Assembly: GCA_017861315.1 (NCBI GenBank)
Contig: JAGFXP010000007.1
Span: 21,489-85,488 of the forward strand
Direction: 5' to 3'
Length of the DNA stretch: 64,000 bases
From: Bacillota bacterium
GTDB lineage: Bacteria; Bacillota; Clostridia; Clostridiales; Clostridiaceae
Position 1 is the stretch's first letter, and each line of letters starts with the position of its first letter. A model generated the notes under the pieces. It worked only from the letters and a program-made list of their open reading frames with translations. It was not told the DNA's origin and made no database searches. The position numbers were made by a program, and so were the translations under genes. Positions 37,314 through 43,555 of this stretch are shown here, piece after piece.

Positions 37314-39017
37314 ATGCTTCTTCAGCTGAACATTAAAAATTTCGCGCTTATAGAAAATCTCAGCATATCCTTCGATAAGGGGTTCAATGTCTTTACCGGA
37401 GAAACGGGGGCGGGAAAATCCATATTGATTGATGCCATCAACTATGTCCTCGGAAGCAAGTTTAACAAGGATCTAATTAGAACCGGAGAAAGCAAAACAT
37501 GTGTTGAAGCTGTGTTTACCATTGAGAATGACAGGACCTGTGAAGACCTGAAAGAAATGTCGGTGGAGTTTGATGACCTAGTGATAATTGAAAGAGAGAC
37601 CTTTCAGTCCGGCAAAAGCATCATAAAGGTGAACGGCAAGTCTGTTCTGGTCTCAAGCCTGAAAAAGATAACGTCCTCGCTCCTTGACATCCACGGACAG
37701 CATGAAAACCAGAACATGCTGGACTGGACAAGCCACGTTCAGTATCTGGATTACTTCGGGCAGGATAAAATCAAGGCGGAAATGGACAGGTACAGGGAAA
37801 GATTCGAAAAGCTGACAGCGATAAGGACGAGAATCAACTCTTTGTCGGGCGGCAGCGGTGAAGACGACAAGCTGGCTGATTTCATCCTGTATCAGATAAA
37901 CGAGATAAGGAGCGCCAAGCTTGTTCCGGGTGAAGAGGAAAAGCTTCAGGAGAGAGCTTCGATCCTGTCCAATGCAGAGAAAATAAGCGGAACCCTTAAC
38001 GGCGCATATTCAGCCTTGTATGAAGGCGCTGACGACACACCTTCCATATTCGACACCCTGGGAGTTGTAATAAGGGATCTGAAAAGCATAGAGAACCACC
38101 ATCAGGAATTGAAGAAATTCACACAGGACATCCAGGACATATACTACAGCCTGGAGGGGGTTGTCGAGGAAGTAAGGAACTTCAAAAGCAATATTCATTA
38201 CGATGAAAGCGAGCTGGAGGAGATCAACAACAGGATATTCCAGATAAGCGCGCTCAAGAAAAAGTACGGAAAAAGCATCGAGGAAATCCTTCGGAACCTG
38301 GAGGAGATGACCGTGAGATTTGACGTGATGGTTAACAGAAGTGAAATCCTTGAAACTCTTAGAAATGAAGAGGCGGCAATGCTGGAGTCAGCAAAAAAAC
38401 AGGCTGAGGTGATACATCGTATCAGATGTGAGGTGTCCAAGGTCCTGGAAAAAAGAATACATAAGGAGCTCAGCTTCATAGGCCTTGGCAAGAGCGTATT
38501 CAAGGTGAATGTGGAACCTTCTGGGAAACTTCAGTCAAACGGGAGCGACAAAGTGCAGTTTTTTATTTCCACAAATCCGGGTGAGCCTGTGAAACCGCTG
38601 GAGAAAGTTGTCTCAGGAGGAGAACTGTCCAGAATCATGCTTGCGCTGAAAACGATTTTTGTAGACAAGGATAAAATTCCTTCTGTAATATTCGATGAGA
38701 TCGATACCGGAATAAGCGGAAGGATTGCGCAGAGCGTATCCGAGAAGATGTATTCAATATCGATCGACCACCAGGTTTTCTGCGTAACACATTTGCCGCA
38801 GATTGCTTCCATGTCCGATGCGCATTACCATGTCAGCAAGGAAACCAAAAACGGCAAGACCTATACAGAGGTCGCTCTGCTTGACAAAAGGTCAAAGGAA
38901 CTTGAAATAGCGAAAATGATCGGCAGCTCGGAAGTCACGAACATAACACTGGAGAATGCGAGAGAACTGATTTCGATGGCAGATTCAAAAAAACAGGAAC
39001 TTAAGGAGCTGCCATAG
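37314..39017 (+). CDS. recN: DNA repair protein RecN
   Basis: This 567-residue SMC-like ATPase acts in double-strand break repair. Walker A GETGAGKSILIDAI is near residue 30, a long coiled coil occupies the middle, and the ABC signature VSGGELSRIMLALK and Walker B VIFDEIDTGISGR are near the C-terminus, with THLPQIAS. Length is normal. In spore-forming Firmicutes spoIVB usually follows recN and precedes spo0A. Here only 90 bp separate recN from spo0A. Confidence 0.96.
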   Translation: MLLQLNIKNFALIENLSISFDKGFNVFTGETGAGKSILIDAINYVLGSKFNKDLIRTGESKTCVEAVFTIENDRTCEDLKEMSVEFDDLVIIERETFQSGKSIIKVNGKSVLVSSLKKITSSLLDIHGQHENQNMLDWTSHVQYLDYFGQDKIKAEMDRYRERFEKLTAIRTRINSLSGGSGEDDKLADFILYQINEIRSAKLVPGEEEKLQERASILSNAEKISGTLNGAYSALYEGADDTPSIFDTLGVVIRDLKSIENHHQELKKFTQDIQDIYYSLEGVVEEVRNFKSNIHYDESELEEINNRIFQISALKKKYGKSIEEILRNLEEMTVRFDVMVNRSEILETLRNEEAAMLESAKKQAEVIHRIRCEVSKVLEKRIHKELSFIGLGKSVFKVNVEPSGKLQSNGSDKVQFFISTNPGEPVKPLEKVVSGGELSRIMLALKTIFVDKDKIPSVIFDEIDTGISGRIAQSVSEKMYSISIDHQVFCVTHLPQIASMSDAHYHVSKETKNGKTYTEVALLDKRSKELEIAKMIGSSEVTNITLENARELISMADSKKQELKELP

Positions 39018-39040
39018 GCGGCTTCTTTAATTGGGTGAAA

Positions 39041-39070
39041 AGAGGGAAATTTGCTCGCTGCGTCGAATAA
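39041..39070 (+). promoter_or_regulatory. SigH-like promoter upstream of spo0A
   Basis: AGAGGGAAA (39041-39049) differs by one base from the SigH -35 consensus RnAGGAwww. After 12 nt, GTCGAATAA (39062-39070) matches the -10 consensus RnnGAATww fully. The -10 overlaps CGTCGAA, one mismatch from a Spo0A box (TGTCGAA), which would allow autoregulation. Transcription by SigH is inference. Confidence 0.5.
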
Positions 39071-39107
39071 AAGCTATTAAGTGAGAAGAGGTTAAGGAGG
39101 GGATGCT

Positions 39108-39923
39108 ATGACGGATTCTGCAATAAATGTGATAGTTGCCGATGATAATATTGAGTTCTGCAATGTAATGAGAGATTATTTCATGACTCAAATAGACATA
39201 AATTTGATAGGGATTGCTTCGGACGGCTTTGAAGCTCTCGAAATGATCAAAGAGAAGAAGCCTGATCTTGTTATACTGGACATAATTATGCCTAATCTCG
39301 ACGGACTGGGAGTGCTCGAGAAGCTCGGCGAGGAAAAGACCGAACACATGCCGCGCATAATCGTGCTGACGGCTGTAGGTCAGGATGTGGTTGCACAGAG
39401 AGCGATCGCACTGGGTGCGGATTATTATGTGGTGAAACCATTCGATATGGAGGTTCTAACCAGAAGGATGAGGCAGATGTTCGACAACACGCTGTACAAC
39501 GGCAAAGAAAAGAAGGCATCGATGAATCCGGGCGGAGAAGGTGCGGAGCTTGGAAACAGCAATCCGGGAAACATTGAAGCCGAAATAACGAGGGTCATAA
39601 ACGGCATAGGCATACCGGCTAACGTAAAAGGATACACATACCTCAGGAAGGCGATAGCCCTTGCGGTAGATAACCAGCAGCTGCTGTCATCCATGACGAA
39701 GGAGCTGTATCCTGCCATAGCTGAAACCTATAATACTACGGGAAGCCGTGTCGAAAGGGCTATCAGGCATGCGATAGACATAGCCTGGTCAAGAGGCCAG
39801 CTTGAGAACATGCAAGACATATTCGGATATGCGACTACGCGTGAACATGTAAAGCCTTCCAACGGCGAGTTCATAGCAATGGTGGCTGACAGGCTCAGGC
39901 TTAAAAACAGTATAATTGTCTAA
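39108..39923 (+). CDS. spo0A: Stage 0 sporulation response regulator Spo0A
   Basis: This 271-residue master regulator has a receiver domain (residues 1-125) with acidic pair ADDN and phospho-acceptor Asp58 (VILDIIMPNLDG), Thr in LTAVGQD and Lys in VVKPFD. After a Gly/Asn/Glu-rich linker comes the Spo0A-specific DNA-binding domain with GIPANVKGYTYLRKAI, GSRVERAIRHAIDIAW and KPSNGEFIAMVADRL. Both domains look fully functional. The strong site AAGGAGGGG precedes ATG 39108. The sporulation genes normally encoded in this array are absent, so its role here may be stationary-phase control rather than sporulation (inference). Confidence 0.96.
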   Translation: MTDSAINVIVADDNIEFCNVMRDYFMTQIDINLIGIASDGFEALEMIKEKKPDLVILDIIMPNLDGLGVLEKLGEEKTEHMPRIIVLTAVGQDVVAQRAIALGADYYVVKPFDMEVLTRRMRQMFDNTLYNGKEKKASMNPGGEGAELGNSNPGNIEAEITRVINGIGIPANVKGYTYLRKAIALAVDNQQLLSSMTKELYPAIAETYNTTGSRVERAIRHAIDIAWSRGQLENMQDIFGYATTREHVKPSNGEFIAMVADRLRLKNSIIV

Positions 39924-39936
39924 AGAGGGTGATATA

Positions 39937-40188
39937 ATGGAAAAAAACATCAGAGAAAAAGTCGATTTTTACAAAGAAAACTACAGTTCATGCCAGCTGG
40001 TAAAAAAAATCGCAGAAAAATACAAAGGCAGCGAATTTCTGAAGGATCCCATGTACCTGGCCCTTACGGAGGACATGTCATTGGCGGACTGGAGAGAAAA
40101 AGAAGATGAGGGCATTAAGTCCAGGGCTGAAAGGATTGAAAAGGAAGAGATCTACGATTCGGAGCTTTACGAGGACGAAGAGGACTAA
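39937..40188 (+). CDS. Small acidic protein of unknown function downstream of spo0A
   Basis: I do not recognise this 83-residue protein. It is highly charged and mostly helical: KVDFYKENYSSCQLVKKIAE near the N-terminus, YLALTEDMSLADWREKEDEG in the middle, and an acidic tail EIYDSELYEDEED. There is no signal peptide or membrane span. GAGGGTG lies 6 nt before ATG 39937. It follows spo0A by 13 bp and is presumably cotranscribed, which makes it a candidate for the Spo0A regulon or a modulator. That is inference from position only. Confidence 0.62.
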   Translation: MEKNIREKVDFYKENYSSCQLVKKIAEKYKGSEFLKDPMYLALTEDMSLADWREKEDEGIKSRAERIEKEEIYDSELYEDEED

Positions 40189-40211
40189 ACAAACGCTGGG
40201 AGGGTGAAGTT

Positions 40212-40487
40212 ATGGAAAAAACAGAATACCCTGACTTCCCATACTGCAAATGGGTCAAAAAACCTTCGATGTTCGCCGAAGGTGAAGAGTCCATGTGCCT
40301 GATATACAAGCCCACATACGAGGAGCTGCTGAGACTTTTCAGGGATTACCAGAGAGCGTACTGGAGGGTGCCGGAGATAAGGCACTACGTTGAACTCCAT
40401 CTCTGGAGGTATGGCATGGTAGACAGGATAGCTGAAACCCTCACACTGTTGAAACAGGACAGAAGTGAATTTTACGGCTACAAGTAA
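40212..40487 (+). CDS. Small aromatic-rich protein of unknown function
   Basis: This 91-residue protein has no family I recognise. It is rich in Tyr, Trp and Arg (YPDFPYCKWVKKP, FRDYQRAYWRVPE, LHLWRYGMVDRI), with two cysteines, and is predicted soluble and largely helical. GGGAGGGTG precedes the ATG. It lies 23 bp after the acidic small gene and ends before a terminator, so spo0A and the two small genes form one unit. The basic character here and acidic character of its neighbour could permit pairing of the two products, which is speculative. Confidence 0.6.
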   Translation: MEKTEYPDFPYCKWVKKPSMFAEGEESMCLIYKPTYEELLRLFRDYQRAYWRVPEIRHYVELHLWRYGMVDRIAETLTLLKQDRSEFYGYK

Positions 40488-40495
40488 ATATCCGG

Positions 40496-40521
40496 AGGGC
40501 TGCGTTGAGCGGTCCTTTTTT
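40496..40521 (+). terminator. Terminator of the spo0A operon
   Basis: An 8-bp stem with two G-U pairs (40496-40503 with 40509-40516) has a GTTGA loop and six T residues. Confidence 0.75.
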
Positions 40522-40548
40522 CATTGCTGCGTGGAATGTGATGCAAAA

Positions 40549-40556
40549 TTCGACAA
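40549..40556. promoter_or_regulatory. Spo0A box (0A box)
   Basis: TTCGACAA is the exact reverse complement of the 0A-box consensus TTGTCGAA. It lies in the 347-bp non-coding stretch between the spo0A operon and the NlpC/P60 gene. The rest of that stretch (40522-40834) is A/T-rich with a promoter-like element at 40754 and a short hairpin in the leader (about 40787-40803). I see no gene in it. Confidence 0.5.
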
Positions 40557-40753
40557 AATTCAGTTGCGGCGGCGAGTTTTGGATTCATACAGAGGTGTAA
40601 ATAAAGGGTTTTGTTAATAAAAATTTAATACAATAATAAAAATAACAAAAAATAAGTTTTGCAATAAAAAGCAGAAATCGGGGGGATGCCGGATTATTCG
40701 GGAGTTCATCAATGATATCGGGGCAGCGGCAGCAATGTCAATTTTTTAGTTTA

Positions 40754-40762
40754 TGATATAAT
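40754..40762 (+). promoter_or_regulatory. Extended -10 promoter for the NlpC/P60 gene
   Basis: TGATATAAT is a perfect extended -10 (TGnTATAAT). No good -35 is seen at 16-18 nt upstream. It lies about 70 nt before the start codon, leaving a leader with a small GGAACA/TGTTCC hairpin. Confidence 0.55.
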
Positions 40763-40834
40763 AACGTTGTTTATGTCTTGAGGGGTGTTCCATAAGGGAA
40801 CAAAGACAAATAATTGAAGAATGGTGATGGTTAA

Positions 40835-41869
40835 ATGAACAAAAAATGGATATCCGCCGCGATGGCACTCGTAATAACCCTTGGTATCAGCATCACAACC
40901 GTTTCTGCTGACCCTGCCTCCGATCTTGCAGCGGTCAAACAGCAGCAAAGTGAACTGGAATCTAAAATTTCCAAAATTGATAATGAAATCCAGACAATCA
41001 TGGCTAATATAGATTATAACAAAAAAGAGATTACAGAAAAGCAGGCAGACATAAAGCAGGCTAAGGCAGACATAGCAAAACAGGAAGCGGCCATAAAGAC
41101 TGAGCAGGACCTCTATGACAAAAGAATGAGAGCGCTTTACATGAACGGCCCTACAAGCTACGTTGAAATTCTCCTTGGCTCAAAGGATCTGGGAGACTTC
41201 ATATCCAGAATAGGAAACTGCCAGACGATCATTGAGTACGATACAAAGCTCATAGGCGAATTCAAAGCGCTGCAGGCTGAGCTTACAGCTAACAAGGAAA
41301 AGCTTGAAAGCGATAATAAAGCACTTGTATCCCTTCAGAAAGAGAACGAAACCAAGCTTTCAGACCTGAAGAACCAGAAGGCAGCTCAGGCCCCTTTGCT
41401 GGCAGACCTGAAGGCGCTTGAAACAAAATACAGCGCGCAGCTGGCTTCCTCGCAGAACATTTCAGCCGCAGGACTCATTGCTTTAAGCCAGAGCACTACT
41501 ACTGCTTCAAGAGGTTCCACAGGAGTTTCCGCTGACCAGATAATATCATATGCATCGAACTTCCTGGGAGTCCCTTACGTTTGGGGGGGAACTTCACCTT
41601 CAGGTTTCGACTGTTCAGGATTGGTTCAGTACGTTTACGGGCATTTCGGCATCAGCCTTCCGAGAGTGGCAGCCGACCAGCAGGACGTAGGAGTCTACGT
41701 AACCAGGGACAACCTCCAGCCGGGAGACCTGGTGTTCTTCGGAGACCCTGCCCATCATGTAGGAATCTATGTCGGAAACGGCATGATGCTGCACGCACCT
41801 CATACCGGTGATGTAGTAAGAGTCGGACCGCTAAACAGCGATTTCACATACGGAAGAAGAGTACTTTAA
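40835..41869 (+). CDS. Secreted NlpC/P60 peptidoglycan endopeptidase with coiled-coil N-terminus (CwlO-like)
   Basis: This is a 344-residue exported cell-wall hydrolase. The signal peptide ends near residue 25 (TTVSA/DPAS). Residues about 28-205 form a long coiled coil of the CwlO/PcsB type, with YMNGPTSYVEILLGSKDLGD in the middle. The C-terminal NlpC/P60 domain (about 231-344) carries the catalytic Cys260 (GFDCSGLVQYVY), His308 (AHHVGIYVGN) and third residue His320 (LHAPHTG). CwlO-type enzymes need FtsEX-type activation through the coiled coil. No such genes are adjacent. It is monocistronic, with its own promoter and a strong terminator. A Spo0A box lies upstream. Confidence 0.93.
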   Translation: MNKKWISAAMALVITLGISITTVSADPASDLAAVKQQQSELESKISKIDNEIQTIMANIDYNKKEITEKQADIKQAKADIAKQEAAIKTEQDLYDKRMRALYMNGPTSYVEILLGSKDLGDFISRIGNCQTIIEYDTKLIGEFKALQAELTANKEKLESDNKALVSLQKENETKLSDLKNQKAAQAPLLADLKALETKYSAQLASSQNISAAGLIALSQSTTTASRGSTGVSADQIISYASNFLGVPYVWGGTSPSGFDCSGLVQYVYGHFGISLPRVAADQQDVGVYVTRDNLQPGDLVFFGDPAHHVGIYVGNGMMLHAPHTGDVVRVGPLNSDFTYGRRVL

Positions 41870-41877
41870 TCCATGAA

Positions 41878-41913
41878 AAAAAGGCAGTATCGGAATATCG
41901 ATACTGCCTTTTT
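41878..41913. terminator. Bidirectional terminator
   Basis: A perfect 15-bp stem (41878-41892 with 41899-41913), A-run on the left and T-run on the right, lies between convergent genes. Confidence 0.93.
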
Positions 41914-41919
41914 AAATCC

Positions 41920-42330
41920 CTAATCTGGAACGACTACCACTGAAACCTCAGAATTTCGAACAACCTTGTTTGTCACCGAGCCAATAATCCTGGCAAATCC
42001 TGTCACCGTTGACCTGGTCATGACAATCATATCAAAGCCGCCTTCCTTCGCCGCATCAGTTATGGCATCAGGCGCGAAGCCGTAGATGAATTTCTTTTCA
42101 ACCACATAGCCTTCCAGTTCCTTCGCCGCTTTGTCAAGAAGCTCGGCGCTTTCCTTTTCCTCGGCTTTTATATTTTTTTCAACGGAAATCTCGCTAGAAA
42201 GGAAAGTCACGATGACGTTGAGGAGTGTGACTTCCGCAGCCTCCTTCCCGAAGTATTTTTTTATCCAGGCGATTGAGTGCATGCTCTTTTCTGAACCGTC
42301 AAGGGGGATTAAAACCTTGATTTTTGCCAT
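41920..42330 (-). CDS. Universal stress protein, UspA family (downstream copy)
   Basis: This is a 136-residue single Usp domain. The beta-1 strand KIKVLIPLDGSEKSMHSIAW is followed by a helical region, then GFDMIVMTRSTVTG and IIGSVTNKVVRNSEVSVVVV. The G-2x-G-9x-G(S/T) ATP-binding pattern is only partly kept: the segment reads RSTVTGFARIIGSVTNKV. It is 16 bp downstream of a paralogue on the same strand, so the pair forms an operon. The exact stress response cannot be inferred. Confidence 0.9.
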   Translation of the reverse strand: MAKIKVLIPLDGSEKSMHSIAWIKKYFGKEAAEVTLLNVIVTFLSSEISVEKNIKAEEKESAELLDKAAKELEGYVVEKKFIYGFAPDAITDAAKEGGFDMIVMTRSTVTGFARIIGSVTNKVVRNSEVSVVVVPD

Positions 42331-42346
42331 TCAAAATCATCCTTTC

Positions 42347-42766
42347 TTATTCAGGAACTATTGTAACTGAAACTTCGGAATCACGGACAACCTTGGTCGT
42401 TACCGAACCTATGATTCTGGCGATGCCTTTTACGCTGGATTTGGTCATAATTATCATGTCGAAGCCGCCTTCCTTGGCCTGCTTAAGTATAACGTCAGGG
42501 GCGGATCCGTGCACGCTGAGTTTTTTTACATTATAGCCTTCGATCTCTTTTGCCGCCGCATCAAGGACCTGGCTGCTTATCCCTTCTGCATTTTCCGGGT
42601 TATAGTCATATTCAAGCTGGCCGGGGAAAAGAGCCTCCACGACATGGATCAATGTTACCTCGACATCTTCCTTGCCGAAGAATTTTTTTAACCAGACAAG
42701 AGAATGCAGACTTTTTTCAGTGCCATCCAAAGGCACCAGGATTTTTAATTTTGGCATATGCGACAC
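42347..42766 (-). CDS. Universal stress protein, UspA family (upstream copy)
   Basis: This is a 139-residue single-domain Usp, closely similar to the next gene on the minus strand (KILVPLDGTEKSLHSLVWLKKFFG against KVLIPLDGSEKSMHSIAWIKKYFG, each under the length of one helix-strand unit). The C-terminal half, with GGFDMIIMTKSSVKG and IIGSVTTKVVRDSEVSV, is nearly shared, while the 60-110 region differs. A recent tandem duplication is the simplest explanation. AAGGATG precedes the start on the minus strand. Confidence 0.9.
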   Translation of the reverse strand: MSHMPKLKILVPLDGTEKSLHSLVWLKKFFGKEDVEVTLIHVVEALFPGQLEYDYNPENAEGISSQVLDAAAKEIEGYNVKKLSVHGSAPDVILKQAKEGGFDMIIMTKSSVKGIARIIGSVTTKVVRDSEVSVTIVPE

Positions 42767-42940
42767 ATCCTTCCATATAGATATAATAATTACATTCTAC
42801 ATCCGGGAAAGAATTCCCTTCTTTTTGTATAATCCCAGCTGCTCATAATATCTACAAGAATTGACTTCACTGGAATACGTTTACTGCATTTCATGTATAT
42901 GCAAGAAATGGCAGCGAAAAATCTTTTTTCAGAATATATA

Positions 42941-42969
42941 TTGTATTCGGAATATAACGGTGATATAAT
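42941..42969 (+). promoter_or_regulatory. Strong promoter driving the structured RNA region
   Basis: TTGTAT (42941-42946), exactly 17 nt, then a perfect TATAAT (42964-42969) preceded by TG, making an extended -10. Transcription would start near 42976. The upstream part of the gap (42767-42940) shows nothing else except the divergent usp leader. Confidence 0.75.
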
Positions 42970-43177
42970 AAATTCAAGAAGTAAGAAATTACTTCCACAG
43001 ATCCTAACCTCATAATAAAAACAATTTAATAGTTTCAGGAATTTGAACTTTGAAGTATATGGAATGAGCTGCATCCTGTTACAGGTGATGCTGGCGGGCA
43101 ATGCGGTTGTATCACAATACGAACGAAGGGATGGTTTCTGGAATAAGAATTTTCTACAGTATGCAAATTGATAATTG

Positions 43178-43206
43178 CCCAGTCCCTGACCAAGGTTGCT
43201 GAGGTC
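43178..43206 (+). repeat. Direct repeat core, copy 1, inside the structured RNA
   Basis: This 29-nt core beginning CCCAGTCCCTGACC and ending GCTGAGGTC is identical to copy 2. The unit around it runs from CTACAG (about 43154) to TACCAAG (about 43240). A stem GTATG/CATAC (43159-43163, 43220-43224) encloses the core, and GACC/GGTC forms an inner stem. Confidence 0.85.
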
Positions 43207-43286
43207 AAGTAAAATGAACCATACAAGTAAAAATACCAAGTCTTCTGAAATTTAGTCTTCTACAGCATATGTAAATAGTAACTCTC

Positions 43287-43315
43287 CCCAGTCCCTGACC
43301 AAGGTTGCTGAGGTC
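43287..43315 (+). repeat. Direct repeat core, copy 2, inside the structured RNA
   Basis: The core is identical to copy 1, 109 nt downstream. Its enclosing stem is GCAT/ATGC (43265-43268, 43330-43333). Relative to copy 1 one U-A pair has become C-G, a compensatory change. The flanking CTACAG and CAAGTAAA motifs are conserved. Confidence 0.85.
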
Positions 43316-43482
43316 CAGTAAACTAAACAATGCAAGTAAAGTACCGAGTTTCTACCTTAACCGTAACCAACTATATTATTGTAGTGCATAATCTGCACCG
43401 CAATAAAAAAACCAATTGAAATGGGTGAAAAGTATAATAGAAGAACCAATCTGTTCTAAAAAAAGGTTAGGATTTGCTTAGC

Positions 43483-43520
43483 CACCAATTAGTAGAGTAT
43501 AGCTAATTGGTGGTTTTGCT
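43483..43520 (+). terminator. Intrinsic terminator of the structured RNA
   Basis: A perfect 11-bp stem CCACCAATTAG/CTAATTGGTGG with a 10-nt loop is followed by TTTTGCTTT. It lies between the RNA's closing helix and the serpin ribosome site. Confidence 0.88.
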
Positions 43521-43555
43521 TTGATTCGGGGATTATTTGAATAGGGGGCGATAGG

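Larger units (their letters stand above)
42976..43521 (+). ncRNA. Candidate large structured non-coding RNA, about 545 nt, class unknown
   Basis: No gene-like frame with a ribosome site covers this stretch. Visible structure: a 5' hairpin GAAGTAA-GAAA-TTACTTC (42978-42995). A long-range helix of 13 consecutive pairs, one of them G-U, joins 42998-43010 with 43465-43477 and so ties the two ends together. Local hairpins lie at 43031-43049, 43071-43091, 43109-43120 and 43376-43406 (6 bp, two-position internal loop, 5 bp). Two tandem units of about 100 nt carry an identical 29-nt core. An intrinsic terminator begins 5 nt after the closing helix. The promoter at 42941 fits the 5' end. These are the hallmarks of a large ornate RNA. 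I cannot match it to a class from memory. It could alternatively be the regulated leader of the serpin gene 35 bp beyond the terminator. Confidence 0.68.

Noticed and set aside
39018..39107. A short or degraded spoIVB between recN and spo0A
   Set aside because: Only 90 bp are available, and no PDZ or SA-peptidase-like residues appear in any frame.
42767..42940. A further gene or RNA upstream of the structured RNA promoter
   Set aside because: The stretch is A/T-rich with an isolated TATAAT near 42828 but no matching -35, ribosome site or stable hairpin. It is best read as the usp leader plus spacer.
42790..43239. A 149-codon minus-strand frame across the structured RNA
   Set aside because: It has no ribosome site or recognisable domain, runs through the promoter and repeat unit, and its composition is not protein-like.
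43178..43315. The two 29-nt identical repeats as a minimal CRISPR array
   Set aside because: Repeat size is plausible, but the spacing is about 80 nt, flanking sequence is also conserved between units, only two copies exist, and no cas genes are near. A duplicated RNA domain explains it better.
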